DNA of 64,000 nt from contig JAQGDQ010000448.1 of NCBI GenBank assembly GCA_030141605.1, positions 64,001-128,000 on the forward strand, given 5' to 3'. Position 1 is the stretch's first letter, and every line of letters starts with the position of its first letter. Under the pieces are notes generated by a model. That model did not search any database. It was not told the origin of the DNA and saw only the letters and a list, made by a program, of their open reading frames with translations. A program made the translations under genes and the position numbers. Source of the stretch: Tubiluchus corallicola. Its lineage: Eukaryota; Priapulida; Priapulimorpha; Priapulimorphida; Tubiluchidae. Positions 24,901 to 38,885 of this stretch are shown in pieces.

Positions 24901-27228
24901 AAACGTCAAAAATTAATTACGAAAATGTTTAACTGAACCTTCACTGAATGCATTTTGAAGTCATACGGTGATCTTAAAGTTGTCCGCGTTTTATGCAGAT
25001 AACACCTGAGTAAACTTGTGTAAGATAGTGTACGACTAAATTAGTGTGTATTGTGATTGTAGCATAATTATTTATCTCTATGTTTTATGATGTATTTATG
25101 TTTAATTATTTATTATTATGGTTATGCTGTTTTTGAAGCCAAAGCTAATTAGTTAAATTAAACCATCATGTTGTGATGAAGCCAGCGCAATTATAAGTGC
25201 CCACGTTTACCTTGCACAGTTATTTTCTCTTATTTCACCAGGAGCAATGAAATGCTGTTTTACACAAAATGCTTCAGCCTTTTATACACTTGCAGAGGTT
25301 CTCTGCATTTAATGTTTTAGGTAATATTATTACATATATATACATATATATAGTCAAGAAACTTTGTATAAATGTAACTTACCGCCACACAATTCATGAA
25401 AAATATGAAAAATTGACCTCAAATTAATTTTTAAATATGTTAAACAGTTTCTTATTGTACACCTATTATGGGCAGCTCGTTATTAAGGTCCACTTTTTAT
25501 TAGAAAAACTTATAAGTTGAACTACAAATTGTCTTGCGAAAGTTGGCTTTTTATAGGCTATAAACGAATTTTGTTTGCTTATATTTTTTTTGATAAAATT
25601 CATTTGAAAGTGAAGTGCTTATGTGTTTGTTATTTCAGTAAACGAGTGGTAAAATGATTACCACTGTCTTCATCAACAGTTTTGTCTGCCCTACCAATTT
25701 ACAAGCTTTTACTTCAGTTTATGTTTATCAATAATTTAGTCGTCTTGTTATATGAACATGCACGCATTGTAATGTCATTCGGGTGGCCTCAGTAATTGAT
25801 TGGCTTAAAATCACGTTGTTGCACAATGCTGATTACTAGTCACGATAGTCCAAAGACTTGTATACATTTATTTATTTTACTACGAATGTATTATTTTAAT
25901 GAGTTTTTAGTTGATAGTGTGAGCAAAGTAGGCATAGTGTTTGTGCTTTTAGTAAAATGTGTCGGAAAAATGGGTATAATGACTTTTTACTTGATTTAAT
26001 TGTTACTAATTTATTTCGCTTTTTGGTCTTTTCTCATTTTTTAAATTGTAATGCAAAACCGTTTGTTTGATTCATTAAAAAGTGGTTAGGTGTTAGGCTA
26101 GCAGTAATTTTTAGTAAGAGTGTCTGGATGCGATGTTGATTAAAAATTGTGTTAGCTTTCCTAACTTTTTTAGGAAACTAAGCTTTATTGAAAGGAAAGG
26201 TCATAATTTAATCAATACTTCTAGCTAATTAGAGGCTATATGAGCTTACAATATTACTTATAGAAGGCTTATATCACAATACATCAAGAAAATCTACTAA
26301 AGATGTTGTTGGATTGACATTAAATTTTGGTCATTTATCTCGAAATTGTGTGATGTGAAGTTGGCTTAAGTTCGCAGATACCAAAATCGTTTTTGTATTA
26401 TTAAGCCTGTGTGTAACGCACTGTCAAAACTCTTGTTCTTTCAATAATGGCTTGTCGCTTACTATATGAGCGAGTTTTAGGTTAGCAATCAAGCTTACCT
26501 TGTGTATGAATTAGTTTACCTTGTTTCTGTATAATTAATTATGAATAGTTAGATTACACATTGTGATCCAGTACAGTAATAAATCTTATCGCTTTTACGT
26601 TTGTAACCTTCTATACCCGAAGAATATAGGCCCATTTGAACTGATCTGAGGTAGCTGTAATATGTTAATCTCTTCAATATTTTTTGTAGTAAATGTTTGT
26701 TCCAGTCTGTGGTAGAAATGTACAGGGCAGGTGTAAATTTCACGAGTTAACTAATTATTACCTGCTGTCTACGACTCTATGTATTTATTTATTTACTTTT
26801 TAGACTCGTTTCCTGATGAAGTTAATAAAGAAATAGTCAAAACAATCGTATTTACGTGTGTTTTTTGAGAAGAAAGTTTTTATAGTTATTAAATTCATAT
26901 TATATCATACTAGCTTGTTGTTTTCACTAGGCCAAGGCTTAGAAATAATTTCGCCAAGCAAAATAACATGCGAAGCGGTGGATCCGATTAACTATAGTAC
27001 ATGTATATTTGAGATTGGGTTAGACAAGATCACAAAATTCATAGCAATATTCAAGTGCAGTACACTTATGTAGTATTATTGTTACTGTGTGGATTGCACT
27101 GCGTTAGAGAAGACAGTCTGACTACACGGTTTAATAAGATAAAATTAATTTTGTTATTTATAACCTTAGACCAGGCTAGACGAGACTAGTGACACTAGAT
27201 TAATTATAAGGCTAGATTACTCTCTGGT

Positions 27229-27292
27229 TGATTGATTATCTCTGTAGAGTTTTTATCAGTGATTATCAATGTTTTTAATGGCAAATAAAGAT

Positions 27293-27339
<47 letters not shown>
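27229..27339 (+). mobile_element. 3' tail of the LINE family seen at 47427, with (AT)n end
   Basis: The 70 bases from TGATTGATTATCTCT to AATAAAGATTATTAT match the 3' end of the minus-strand LINE (47512 down to 47445) with two differences, then run into an (AT) tract of about 44 bp. This is an extremely 5'-truncated copy of the same retrotransposon, or a short element sharing its tail. No convincing target duplication was found. Confidence 0.82.
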
Positions 27340-27340
<1 letters not shown>

Positions 27341-28257
27341 TCAGAATGATTGTAATAATCGTTAAACCACATTAAAATATTTTGTTATTTCGAAGTGTGG
27401 ACACAACAAATGTACAGACTGCTACATGCATAGGGTACATGATACACTTTTGGCAAGAGAATTATTATGTATTGATTCATTTTATGATACTTTATTTAGA
27501 AGTAAAGAAATACATGGTGGCAAAATATAAGAATAAACGACGGAACGAACAATTATTGAAGTTTGTTTTCATTATGTAAGAAACAGTCAATAGTGAAACA
27601 CAACAAAATCAGAATGTAATATATTGGGGTGGCTGATTTGATACCGTTTCCCGTTAAATTAATACATGCAAATTATGTTTTTAATGGAATAAATTAATCT
27701 AAAATCTAATCTGTAAATTTTATATGAAAAGGTGCAGTAGTATTATGTGTCTTTAAAGTACAAAAAGATAAACTATTCGTAACGGTTATACATTATCAGT
27801 GTTTATAAGCAAACAATTGTACACTGCACAAGGTATAATATTAGTGAGAAAATTATAGTAAGGCTTGGTTAACATAAAATAACGGTTTTCAGAAGCGTAC
27901 CTGTATGCCTATCTACCTTATGCATTTATGTTTTATTCGAAAATTTCACATTTAATAATAACACTGTAAAATAGGCAAAAGAAAAAGAGTACAAATGATA
28001 AAAATGAAAAAATGACACCTGTGGCCTTACGCTGTAATACATTTACCTATATTCTTTTTACCTGCATTCAGAAATTTTGCGCCCCTGCAAAAACAACCCA
28101 GTCGTTTCCAATCATTCGAGCTTTCTAAATAGAGATTTGGTAGAATAAATAGCAGTATAATGACTAGTAAAATAAATAGTGAAAACCAGGTGTTATTTTT
28201 TTGTCAAAAATGTTTTTATTTTGGCCAACAGGACCCTTTTGAATATGAAGAACAAAA

Positions 28258-28295
28258 AGGGTAGGGGCTCAAGCCCTCTTAATTAGCCCTACCCT
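28258..28295. repeat. Short inverted repeat
   Basis: AGGGTAGGGGCT and AGCCCTACCCT pair over 11 bp with one bulged G around a loop of about 15 nt. It sits about 0.6 kb upstream of the TMEM30 start codon and is not followed by a T run. Function unknown. Confidence 0.5.
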
Positions 28296-28869
28296 GTGCA
28301 CTTGCCTGCAATCTTTAGTTGGCTATTTGTGCAAATAAAGGACGTAATGAAGCACGGACATATATGCGGACCATTATAATTGCTGAAAGAATGCAAAGCT
28401 TATTGACGTCACGACGGGAAAAAGCAGTTGGAAAGTATCTAAAAGCAGATCTAAGCTGAAAAAAGTGTGATGACTTTTATGACCAAATTGAGATTTATGA
28501 AAAATTATGTGAAAATTGTGGACGAAATTGTGGTGAAGCGTGATGAGAAAATTTTAAAATTTATAGAATTACTGAATGGAAATTAAACATAATAAAATTA
28601 TAGTGGAATTATATAGCATAGCCAAAGTGAATCGCCTGTAGTCGTGTTGAGGTCGTGAGAAAACACAGCTAAAAGTTTTTTGATTGGTTATCGAAAGACA
28701 GAGAGCAGCAGGTAAGCCAGAGCTATGTTTTTCACTGTTGTTGATATTTAGTAAATCAATTAATATTTCATTAATGCAAAAACTTAAAATGTTATATTGG
28801 CTTTAAATTTCAGTTGTAAACCATTGAATGTAGCTATTTATTCGCTAGCTTTCTTCACGTAACTTTAAA

Positions 28870-31800
28870 ATGTCTACGCCGATTGATGGTATCGAAGAAC
28901 GTACGAAAAGCAAGAAACCGTCAGGTTAGCGTCTTAGTCTACTCTTAATTATGCTATAGCTTGATTAAACTATAAACTAGTATGTCTGTACTGTAGTATG
29001 GTTTGGACTGCAAAACACAGTTTATTAACTTGAGCTAGGCACCCTTGACCCGCAGTAGAACAACGTAGAGAAGTGGCAGAGAGACAGCTTGTATAGATTA
29101 TATGCTCAAGGACAATAAACACCATATTGGGGAATGGTTTTTGGAATATGACCAGTAAAGCAAATGATACATTACAAAAAGTTGATGTGGTTGATGCGAA
29201 CTTTATAGGTGAGTAGTGAAACGCGTGATGTGAAAAAATTGCCAGGTGGGTGTGACATAAAGTCTAAAAAATGTGGAACTTCGAGAAGGAAGTTGGGTTT
29301 AAGAAATGAAAAAAGTATATTAAATTAATATAAATCAAGAGTTTGTGAAGAGAACGAAGAAATCAGGACGGAAAAGATATATTAAAAAAGCAATTAGAAG
29401 ATATATAAATGGTGAGGGAGAAAAATGTTGAGAGATGAAAAATTGAGAGATGTTGAGAGATCATACGGCTTGAATTGTATTAATGAATGTGGAAGTGAGA
29501 TTAGAATTAAACAAATTATAAAATGGAAACCAAACATGATAGAAGTGAAGTCAGTCTATAGAAATAAATATAGAGATTTAAACTTACGCTGCCCATTGTG
29601 TAAAATCAGGAAGACTGTACTGAACACTTATTAGAGTTTTCAGTCACAAATAGTGTGTTAAGTGGTGAAGAAAATAAATGTGCAAAAGAAAATTTGTTAA
29701 GTAACGAAATAGAAATGGTGATTAGAATAAACAAACAAATAAATAAGGTAATGTGAACTAAAAACTGCAATCGTCATGCTAAGTTTCAGATTTTCTGGTC
29801 AAAATTGTTAATCATGGGATTTCTAATTTTACATTTGATTTGCCGTTGGTACTCAAAAATTTGACACTATTTCATACTTTATTTCAAATTTGCTCGTCGT
29901 AATTATATGGATTGCTATTCGGTTTTATATTTGACTTACTTTTAGTGCTAATCAAAATTTTGAACCGAATGTAAAATTGCATTTTTACTGCAGAGGTTTT
30001 GTAGCACTACCATCCGAAAGACTAAATCGGTTTTAAAGACTGAATATTAATATAATTCTAATTGTGTATGACAATTGTGTTTTTTAGTAATTTGATTAGG
30101 AACTGCTAAATATTAATAATTTTTCATGTTGTAACCACCAGTAAAAAGTGTCCGTCTTTAATTAGTTCCAGTAAATTTATTTTTAATCACTGCTACATGA
30201 CTACTGGATTCTAATCATTCTATTACCATCTGTCGCAAACTTGGAAAATTGGCACCGTGCATTTTGGCACCATGTCACAAACCTGTAAAAGTTCTAGTTA
30301 TTTTTTGTTTGCTCCTAAAGTGTGGGAGTTTTTAAGCTATCAAACTGAAGGTTTTTTGTATCTAAAGGAAGTTCATGAAAAGCATATTATTAGTATTTTG
30401 TCGACCTTCACTGTAGTTCCTAGCTAGAGATAAATAAAAGCGAAGAACAATTCATTCAAACATCACGATGCTATTACTTATTTACAACAATTGTACAATG
30501 TTAGACGACATGTTGAAATACGATAATAAATGTGTTAGAGGTCATATTGTCCAACTATTTCACGTGCCAGGCAGGTTTTTCCCAAGTACCTACTTCCTGC
30601 CTACCATATGCATTTAGATAATTACGTAATTAATGGGGTGGTGACAGTAGTGATTCACTTGGCTTTAAAGTTATACATTACATTTAAGCTACAGAAGTTT
30701 ATGTTCCTACTATACATGGAATACATCTTAACTAGCTTTAAGTAGAATAATATACAATAATTGTCTAATCAGAAAGATGTTTCTGACACCATCTAATTTA
30801 TGTATTTTTTTGGAGAAAGATGTTTAGTTCAGTGGTATAGTATTTTCGAACCTTGCTACTTTTTTACTATACTTGGAAAAACATCTACGGTATTAAATTT
30901 TTATCATTTTGTGATACTGCAGATTCAGCTTTTAGACAACAGAAGCTTCCAGCATGGCAGCCAATACTAACGGCGGGAACTGTTCTGCCTATGTTTTTTG
31001 TTATTGGAATTTTGTTTGTTCCGATCGGAATAGGCTTATTGATCACTTCAAACAATGTAAGTTTTTGTTCAGTTTATGTTTTGTAAACCTGCGTGTATCA
31101 TAACTGAATTTTTGTCTTAATGATAAATTCCACATAAAGAAATGAAATCTGGCAAAATGCCAGCCAATTTGCAGCTAATAAAACTAATTAAAAATTTGTA
31201 AAGCCTAGTATTATAACTATGTTCGAGAGGATATATAAATCCAAAAAACATGTCAATCTAAAGATGCTTTTAAATCTAATGCTCCTCTTTTGAACTACTA
31301 TAGTGATACCTAAGCCAATTTGCCAAAACCAGCCAGCTGTGTAACTGTATTAGTCACATATAGATTATGTAAACGTAATCCGAATTTTCTCTCAGTTAAA
31401 TACTGAATTATAGCTGTTTATACGTACATATTGTTACACATTTCTATATCATTAACATTTGTTACGCTGACATTCTATTTCTACTTTTTGTTCCGTAGTT
31501 TATTAGAGCACTAAATCGGTAAGTTACGTTCATTGCTAGTTTCCTTGCAATCGTGTCTTGGATTGAATGTACTGTGTTTTCATTTTTAACAATAAAATCA
31601 TTTTATCATCATTATTAAAATTCTCTTTTGATCTATGCATGTTAAAGTGCTTGCCTGACATAGAAGCCAGTTCTCAGATCTAAACATAGAATTTGAAGTA
31701 CTGTTGAGTTTTGGATGTGGCATTTTGTTTTGAGTACCTTCTGATAAGTTAAAATGTTTACTGATTGTTTTTTAACAGGTAATGGAGGAGATTGTAGATT

Positions 31801-34800
31801 ACACTGAATGTATGAGCTTGACTACACCCGATAGGACCTGTTTAGATATTACACAGTATCAAGATGGATCCAGCTGCACCTGTGAACTCAATTTTACTCT
31901 AGAAGAAACATTTACTGTGCGTAACTCAACGTTAAATGTTTGCGTGAATAACCTGTTTATCCACCTTTTGCGAAATAATTTTGAGTGTTCCTGTAAACTG
32001 TTTGGCTGGTTCAGTGACATGGACAGTGGCTTCCCTGGTTACTTTAATACTGTGATGATAGTAATATTTTCTAGCCATTAGACCACTCTCGACTTGCAGT
32101 AAAAGTTTTTTACCTGACAGTGTTTTCTTTCTATCATTTTCACATTGTTGTAGGCACTCAATGTTTTAGTTTGAATTGTAAACGCACAACCTAACTGACA
32201 TTCTGTACTGATAGAAATGATCCAGCTAGGCGTATGTCGATAAAGGCTTCTCAGCTTTTTCATTTCAGCTTATTGATGTCTAGTGTTCTTCTCCTAGCAT
32301 TAAAACATCTTAAACTATCTAATTTCATTTGTAATGTTATAGATTTTCATTTCTGTTTAATGCTATCCGTGTTGTTGTGTAGCATTTTTAGTGTTACTTT
32401 TTCTAAAGTTTTACTAAAACGTAAATAAGGCAAACACAGCATTTAACCCAACAGCTCTGTACACGTAACATTGTATCTTTATGTAGGTTAGTAATAGCAA
32501 CATATCATGACAATGTGACTGTTTGCTATCAAAATCATTTCAGCAAATTATTACCTTGCTTGTGTTTGTAGTGACCTTTTTGATAAAGTGTTTCTAGCAA
32601 AAAAAGTTTCATGGCTTAAAGTAAAGCCAACAAATCTTCGTATTTTTTTTGTTGTTTTTCTAAAATTTAATGCCTTAGCCTACTATCATGGCCAGTACTA
32701 AGCATTGTTCAACTTAGCTGCTGGTTAGTATTATATTATTAATCTAGGATAAATCATCTGGCTAAATAACTAAGGGAGAACAGGACAAATTTAGTTTGTG
32801 TGGATAGGAATTTAAAAGTTATTAAAATTTACATGTTTATAGTAACTGATGGTGTTATGAGTTGATTCAAATTGTCAGGAACATCCTCCTACAATGTCGT
32901 ACTTTTTAAAGCTACAGTAACAGTTCCATATTTTTGCAGGCTCCTGTATACATGTATTATGGATTGACAAATTTTTACCAAAATCATCGTCGTTATGTTA
33001 AATCACGGGATGACAATCAATTGTTAGGAGAAAAAGTTACTGCGGATGATGTAAGTTCTGACTGTGAACCATATGATAAAAATCACACTGATGGTTTCCC
33101 ATATGCTCCATGTGGTGCAATTGCTAACAGCCTCTTCAATGGTTAGTATGTGAAATCTAGCACTTGTAAGCATTTCACTGTGGATTATATATTTAATGAT
33201 TAATTGCCGTTAATTTGAAACATGTTGTCCTGCCGAGCTACCCCAACAGAATTAAATCTACAGCAAGTTTCTACTCTTTGTTGAACAATTTTTATTACTG
33301 TAAATGCTTTTTTAACTTTCTGTCAATTCCATGCTTGTTGGCAAGCTTAATAGTTTAATTGGTATTGCAACAAAAATTGTCATTGAACAGTTCTACCATA
33401 CAGGGGCATCTTGGAGGTGCCAACTGGATAGCTTTAGAATTGGAATTGTCTTCATGAATATTATATATTGGACTTAAAAGTTCAAAATAGTCAAACGAAA
33501 ATAAGGTAAAATAACTAAAAATCTTAGTTAAAAATAAACTTAATTTAATTGTTACCTTTGGCAATTTCTAGTAACTTCTTAGGCTTCTTTGAGTTTCTTA
33601 GAATCCAAATTCAAGTTGTGGAATTTCGGAGTTTATTTAGCATCATTCATACCTAGATTTACATTATTAACACTATCTACATTATAAAGTACACTAATTT
33701 TGTAAATGTTCCTAATGTACCATTTTTTATTATTTCTGTAGAATAACTAGGTATTTGTTACAGATTCGTTTACACTATCCTATGAAAGTGGTAATGAAAA
33801 TCAACCAGTTGCTGTGAGCAACACGGGCATTGCTTGGCCGACTGATAAAAGTACTAAGTTTGATAATCCAAGTCCCAAAGATAACCTTACTGCAGGTATG
33901 TAGAAAGACTTGGTATATTATAAACAGTGTTCGATATGTTACTAAAAACTGAAGTCTTCTTTCTGTTAATTATATTATGCTATACCTCTTTTCAGCTCAG
34001 TGTTACGATACTTTTACTACACTTCCTTTTAAGGAAATTTCTATTATTTGCAAGAATGTTTGGTGTGTTTGCGACTATCAAGTGTTATCGCAATTAAATT
34101 AATCAAGCAATCAATAATTCTGGGAAACTGAAATGCTGTGAATCAAATGAGGTAAAGAATAAGAAAGTAGGGAAATTTAATAGGACAATGCGAATTATTT
34201 TGTAATATTCATACAACAAAGGGATGTTCTGAAGCCTATCTAACAATTAATATTCAGAGTAACTGAAATGAACTTGAGACTTAGAGACAAATGTATAAAT
34301 TATGTATAAACGCTGTATGTTGCTTGTACACGGCTGCAGGAGTAAGTTAAAAGCAGCCATTTTTAGAAAATGTGAATCCTAATACATGGAAATAATGCAT
34401 CAAAAATATGTGCAGATGATATATGATTTATTCAATGTAATGTCTCGAAAAATTTGAAAGCAGTCGCAGTTTATATTATTGCAGTTCAGTTGTTCCATTA
34501 TCGAGATCCAAGAGTAACATTAACAGAAACTCTCACCGATTCTCAATTTTAATAAATGCTTATATATCATTTCTTTTTTTTACATATTAGCTTTTGCGGG
34601 CACTCTAAAGCCAAAGTTCTGGCAAAAGCCGGTTTACGAATTGGATCCGAATAATCCTGGTAATAATGGCTATAAAAATGAGGACTTAATTGTGTGGATG
34701 CGGACAGCTGCTTTGCCCAACTTTCGCAAACTGTACCGTCGCATCAGTCATGAAGGAATCTTTACGGAAGGCTTGCCACCTGGAACTTATCATGTGCGGG

Positions 34801-37129
34801 TAGCTTACAGTATGTATCAAAATTTCTAAGTTACTTAAGCCTCTATAATGCCTAACATACACAATTGTTATAATAAAGCTTCTGCTAGTTGTAGTGCAGC
34901 TGTTTAAAATTTATTAAGACTTCATAAAGGAGTTAAAACATGAAGTGTGTAGGAAGTTTTGAGTAATTTTTTATAAACTTTTTAATAGTTGTAATACGAT
35001 TAGTTCTTCTGCTACACGTATCACTGAAATTTCTATGGACAAATGTGCATTTCATTGTTTTTGTTTTTGTAAGTTACTCATTATATTCATACAGTTCTGT
35101 AAGTCAGTCGAAAGCAAAAGCCGTAACGTAGCTAATTGGGCGCAGTAGCCATAATAGTGCATTTGCAATTATTTTGGTAAGGACAAAACTGAAAACAGTT
35201 TGGTTTTACACGTGATATGCACATAAATAGAAAGCTGGTAAAGTAGAGGAGAAATATTTTGATAAATTTAAAAATGGTACTAAGACTTGACTTAATATAA
35301 CTTGCTACGTTTTCAGATTGGAATGTGAACCAAACAAAATTCATTGTACTACAGTGAGACCTATTAATATTTTTGTGAAAGTCACAGTGAAAACGCAATA
35401 ATTTTGTTAATTAAACTGACCAGCAGAATTGCTAGTAATTGTATATGATCAGCAAGTGCTGTAACATCTATTCGATAAATAGATAGTGATTTGATATTTC
35501 AGATTATCCAGTAGCTCAGTTTTCTGGCACGAAGAGTTTCATACTCTCTACATCATCTTGGTTAGGAGGGAAGAACCCTTTTCTTGGTATTGCCTATATT
35601 GTTGTGGGCTGCATTTGTTTTCTCTTGGGAATTGCATTCCTCATTATCCATATAAAGTATGGAAAAAGGTTAGTTAACATAATAGCTTCCTACCATATTT
35701 GGATATTATTTTCTTCGCACCATGATTATGGTTGTTTACTAAAACAAGCTGTATTTTCGGTAAGTAATTGGTCTCAAATTTTTAGTTTAAAATTTTAGGT
35801 CCCGAAATTATATTGGAGGCCAAGCCCCAAGTTCCTAATAAAGATTTTCTAATGTCATGTCGTATGATCCCAATTTTTCTCTTACCTACCTCCTAAAATG
35901 TTAGAAATTCCCTGTTTGGTGTATACATGACTTGTATTTTTACATGATGTAAGACTGCAAAACACGGTATCAATGCTACGACGATGAGTCATTGTAAAGC
36001 AGAATTTTTATTTCTTGGTTCAAGCCTGACCTTTCCCTTACGTGTGTAAGTATTTACAACATAGTTAAAAATCCAAGTTAGAATGCCATTACTCATTTAA
36101 TGCAAACTCCTATGCTCTCAAGTCAAGTCAGTGAAACAACTCGGTTGCAGTTCATGTTGTAGGCGAACAATTCTGAAAAAGGGCTGGTAGCATAAAATGT
36201 ACTGTGTTATGTTGATGAGAGGTAGAGTGGTTATCTGCTATGCACGTATGATCTGATTTACATAATAAATGACTTCGTGTTCAAAATAATTTAGATAAGA
36301 CTGGAACTTCAGTAGCATTTAGAAAATGACTAAATATTAATTAATTGGTAAAATACCGCCATTTCCATAGTTTTGAATACACTTTAGTATTAGCTTGTAA
36401 CATTAGATAAAAAATTATTATTGGTTGTATTATGTGTTTTTTGGTTGTGGGGGGAGGTATCCAGGAATCTTTTGGAAATTTTTGTACTCTAGAAACGATC
36501 AGCTTGACTTGTAATGATTTTGCAAGTGACTTGTCAATGATTTGGTCAAATTTATTGACCTCTCGGCGGCTACTAGGTCCTAAAATTGCTGTGAGAAAGT
36601 ACGTACTTTTCCTGTAATTATTCTGTTGCCACAGTAAAAAATATGCCAGTAGAATTATTTATTTACCGAGGTAATTGTTCTCAGCTTATATAAGAAATGC
36701 CCATGGCAAAAAATCATTTTCTTCAATTGTTACTGAAGTTGATTAAAATAATTTACATGTCAAAAATTTTAATGAAGGTGAACTTGTACGATAAATCTAG
36801 GGGGCAAAATTGTGATTTAGTAAACACAATTGATTTTGCAGCAGATACTGTCCCAAGCATAGGGTACTGACGCATTCAGACCCTCCTGTCAGGGTTTTGT
36901 TTTCTAACTATGGTTTTGTAATAAACATCAGACACACACACAGCTTCCACTAGGACTAAGCTGAAATCATCACTAGAATTTTAGTGAAAAATTGGTCACA
37001 GCAGTTGGATGCAAATAATTGATGATTTAACTATAGTTGACAGTGTGTTTCACTTTGTCTTATGTACTGTACTTTGTATTTTAATGTTTCAGTCAACAAG
37101 AAATTATTCACATAACACGAACTTCTTAG
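28870..37129 (+). CDS. TMEM30A: CDC50/TMEM30A-type P4-ATPase (flippase) beta subunit
   Basis: This is the accessory subunit that folds and exports P4-ATPase lipid flippases, acting in ER, Golgi and plasma membrane. Coding exons: 28870-28924, 30923-31056, 31779-31916, 32940-33141, 33764-33895, 34591-34809, 35503-35668, 37093-37129. All junctions are GT..AG and frame-consistent; 360 residues, against 361 in human TMEM30A. Seen: [17 protein letters not shown] before TM1 (about 33-60), the ectodomain cysteines including the CTCELNFTL block with its N-glycosylation site, SNF-type [33 protein letters not shown], then [12 protein letters not shown] opening TM2 (about 319-343). The last exon supplies only 12 codons ending TRTS. 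A different splice choice at 35669 would break the GT rule. Animal TMEM30A, B and C cannot be separated firmly, but A is closest by motif. Confidence 0.95.
29395..29760 (+). pseudogene. LINE C-terminal relic in TMEM30 intron 1
   Basis: A 69-codon frame (29425-29634) ends in [13 protein letters not shown] one-base shift then continues as [10 protein letters not shown] and runs open to about 29755. CPLC followed closely by TEHLLE is the zinc-knuckle-like pattern found after the reverse transcriptase in many invertebrate non-LTR retrotransposons. The frameshift and the lack of an RT domain mark it as a relic. This differs in sequence from the LINE at 47427. Assignment rests on pattern recognition only. 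Confidence 0.5.
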
Positions 37130-38830
37130 ACTTGGACATTCCAACAGGAGCAGCGATTCTGCCCAAGGACATAATTTTTTATTGTTTGGACAATGTCGTA
37201 GCACAAGAAATGAAAAAAGTACTTCGGGTTTTATCTCTGCTGTACCATCTTGTCGTGGCCTATTTAAAGATGTTTGTTGTGTTCTAGTGATATTTATCAT
37301 GTAATTAAGAACATATTGATGTATTTATTTAATATACCAGAGACTTTAGGATTACAGCTCAATAAATGATGTGAATGTCCTAAAACTTGCCTAGTGCAGC
37401 CACACACACGTGATTGTCCAATTATCAAGTGTTTTTATTCGTGTTGTTTACCATTCAGAAAAATGGTTACAATGGTTACTAGTGGAGTTTTATGTAAAAA
37501 TACCTTGTATCTGTGTAGCAGCTCGTTTTTAGCCTGACTTAGCTAAACCAGCACAACTTATGGTTTTTTGAGCCATAAGACCTCATCGATGTATCATGGC
37601 TCAGAAAGAATACTGAGCTTATTTAGTCACTATTCCATGTCTTACTGTATTAATTGATTTGATGATTACGTTTTACATGTTTACATGATAATCATTGTTG
37701 TTTGATTATCTAGTTCAGTACACATTTTTGTATTCCATGGAGCACAGATTAAAATTTTTTCTGCAGTGTCAAACATTTCTCATCTATGGAAAGGAAAAGA
37801 AACTGTCTTATTGTGTAGGAACAACTACAACTAACATCTACTTACGTTCTTTGGTGTTAGCTTTAATTTAATCCAAGTGTTCAAGTAGCACAGCAGTGAT
37901 ATTTATGTACTACATAATATAATATAGGCGTTTTTTTTATCTGACCTTCCACTGATGTTACCACATTCAGCCATGACTACTGTTGCCTGAATTGTATTCC
38001 GCAACCAAATTTTTTGTTAAAAGAACAAGTTTAGATAAAGATCCTTAGATACAATTGGAAAAATTTACACAATTAGCTTTTGTAAACTTTTGCTTATGAA
38101 ACTACTCTCCAGTTTAAGCAAACTTCCAAATTCGGCATTCCTCTTTATGTTTGGTTTATTTCTTGTTAAGTGTTGCGTTAGAACCTTCTTTTAACATTTC
38201 TTTGTAATTTAAAGGTTGTACTGTGAAATGCTGTTGCTGTATATCAGATTTTATTGTGCTGTTCAATGTACATCAGTAAGAACTAGTTGTACTCTAGTCA
38301 GTTAAATGCCAATAGTCAAACAGAGAAGCTGTGATAAGAAAACTTTGAGGCAGTTAAGAATATTGGGTTTCCAGTTGTTGTTAATGAAAATATAAAGTTA
38401 CCTAATACTTCATACATATCTTCAAATTTTCAATTAGTATACATGTACTTTAGTAATTTGAGCTTCGAAAACATTAAAACTGTGGGATTGACTTTATTTC
38501 TATAGTTAAAATGAGTTGTAAGTCTTTAAGCTGACTACAAGAAACTATATTGCATATATACAGAAAAACACGACTAACTGATTACTGAACAAAATCTTCT
38601 AAGTTATTAGTACTTGTTACTATTTTCAGTGTGTGGCTAAATTCTGAAAATGTTTGTTGCACGATTGTGTGATTTACTTATTTTGTAAAATATGTAAAAA
38701 TTATAAATAACTTGTGATGTAATATTTTGTGACTCAGTCATTTTGATTGTTTGATTAAAGATATAATATAAAACACACAACCATAACACATAAATGAAAA
38801 ACAAACTTGTAAAGATGTTAAACGCCACAC
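37130..38830. other. Tail-to-tail interval between TMEM30 and TADA3
   Basis: AATAAA at 37361-37366, 232 bp past the TMEM30 stop, is a plausible polyadenylation signal. No coding exon or recognisable element is seen in the remaining 1.5 kb, which is AT-rich. The two genes converge across it. Confidence 0.6.
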
Positions 38831-38836
38831 TTTATT
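38831..38836 (-). other. Possible TADA3 polyadenylation signal
   Basis: TTTATT on the plus strand is AATAAA on the TADA3 strand, about 195 bp past the stop codon and beyond the 85-bp tandem duplication. Position fits a 3' UTR of about 210 nt. Confidence 0.45.
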
Positions 38837-38885
38837 AAATAACACAGTGTTAACAATGCTCACAAAGACTGCACAGATGGTACAA

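Larger units (their letters stand above)
21932..28869. other. Intergenic region ONECUT to TMEM30
   Basis: About 6.9 kb without a supported coding exon. It would include any ONECUT 3' UTR. I see a run of eleven G at 22671-22681, a short AT repeat near 25338-25356, the LINE tail at 27229-27339 and the hairpin at 28258-28295. A donor-like CAG|GTAAGC at 28709-28717 and an acceptor-like TTTCAG ending 28813 could bound a non-coding 5' exon and intron of TMEM30. ORFs of 60-90 codons here show no family resemblance. Confidence 0.6.

Noticed and set aside
30825-30870. tRNA-like words TTAGTTCAGTGGTATAG and TTCGAACC
   Set aside because: The two boxes are only about 14 nt apart, too close for a tRNA, and no anticodon arm can be placed between them.
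37130-37287. Longer C-terminus for TMEM30 using the open frame that continues after 37129
   Set aside because: Using it requires an intron starting TT instead of GT at 35670. The GT donor at 35669 gives a 360-residue protein of the usual length.
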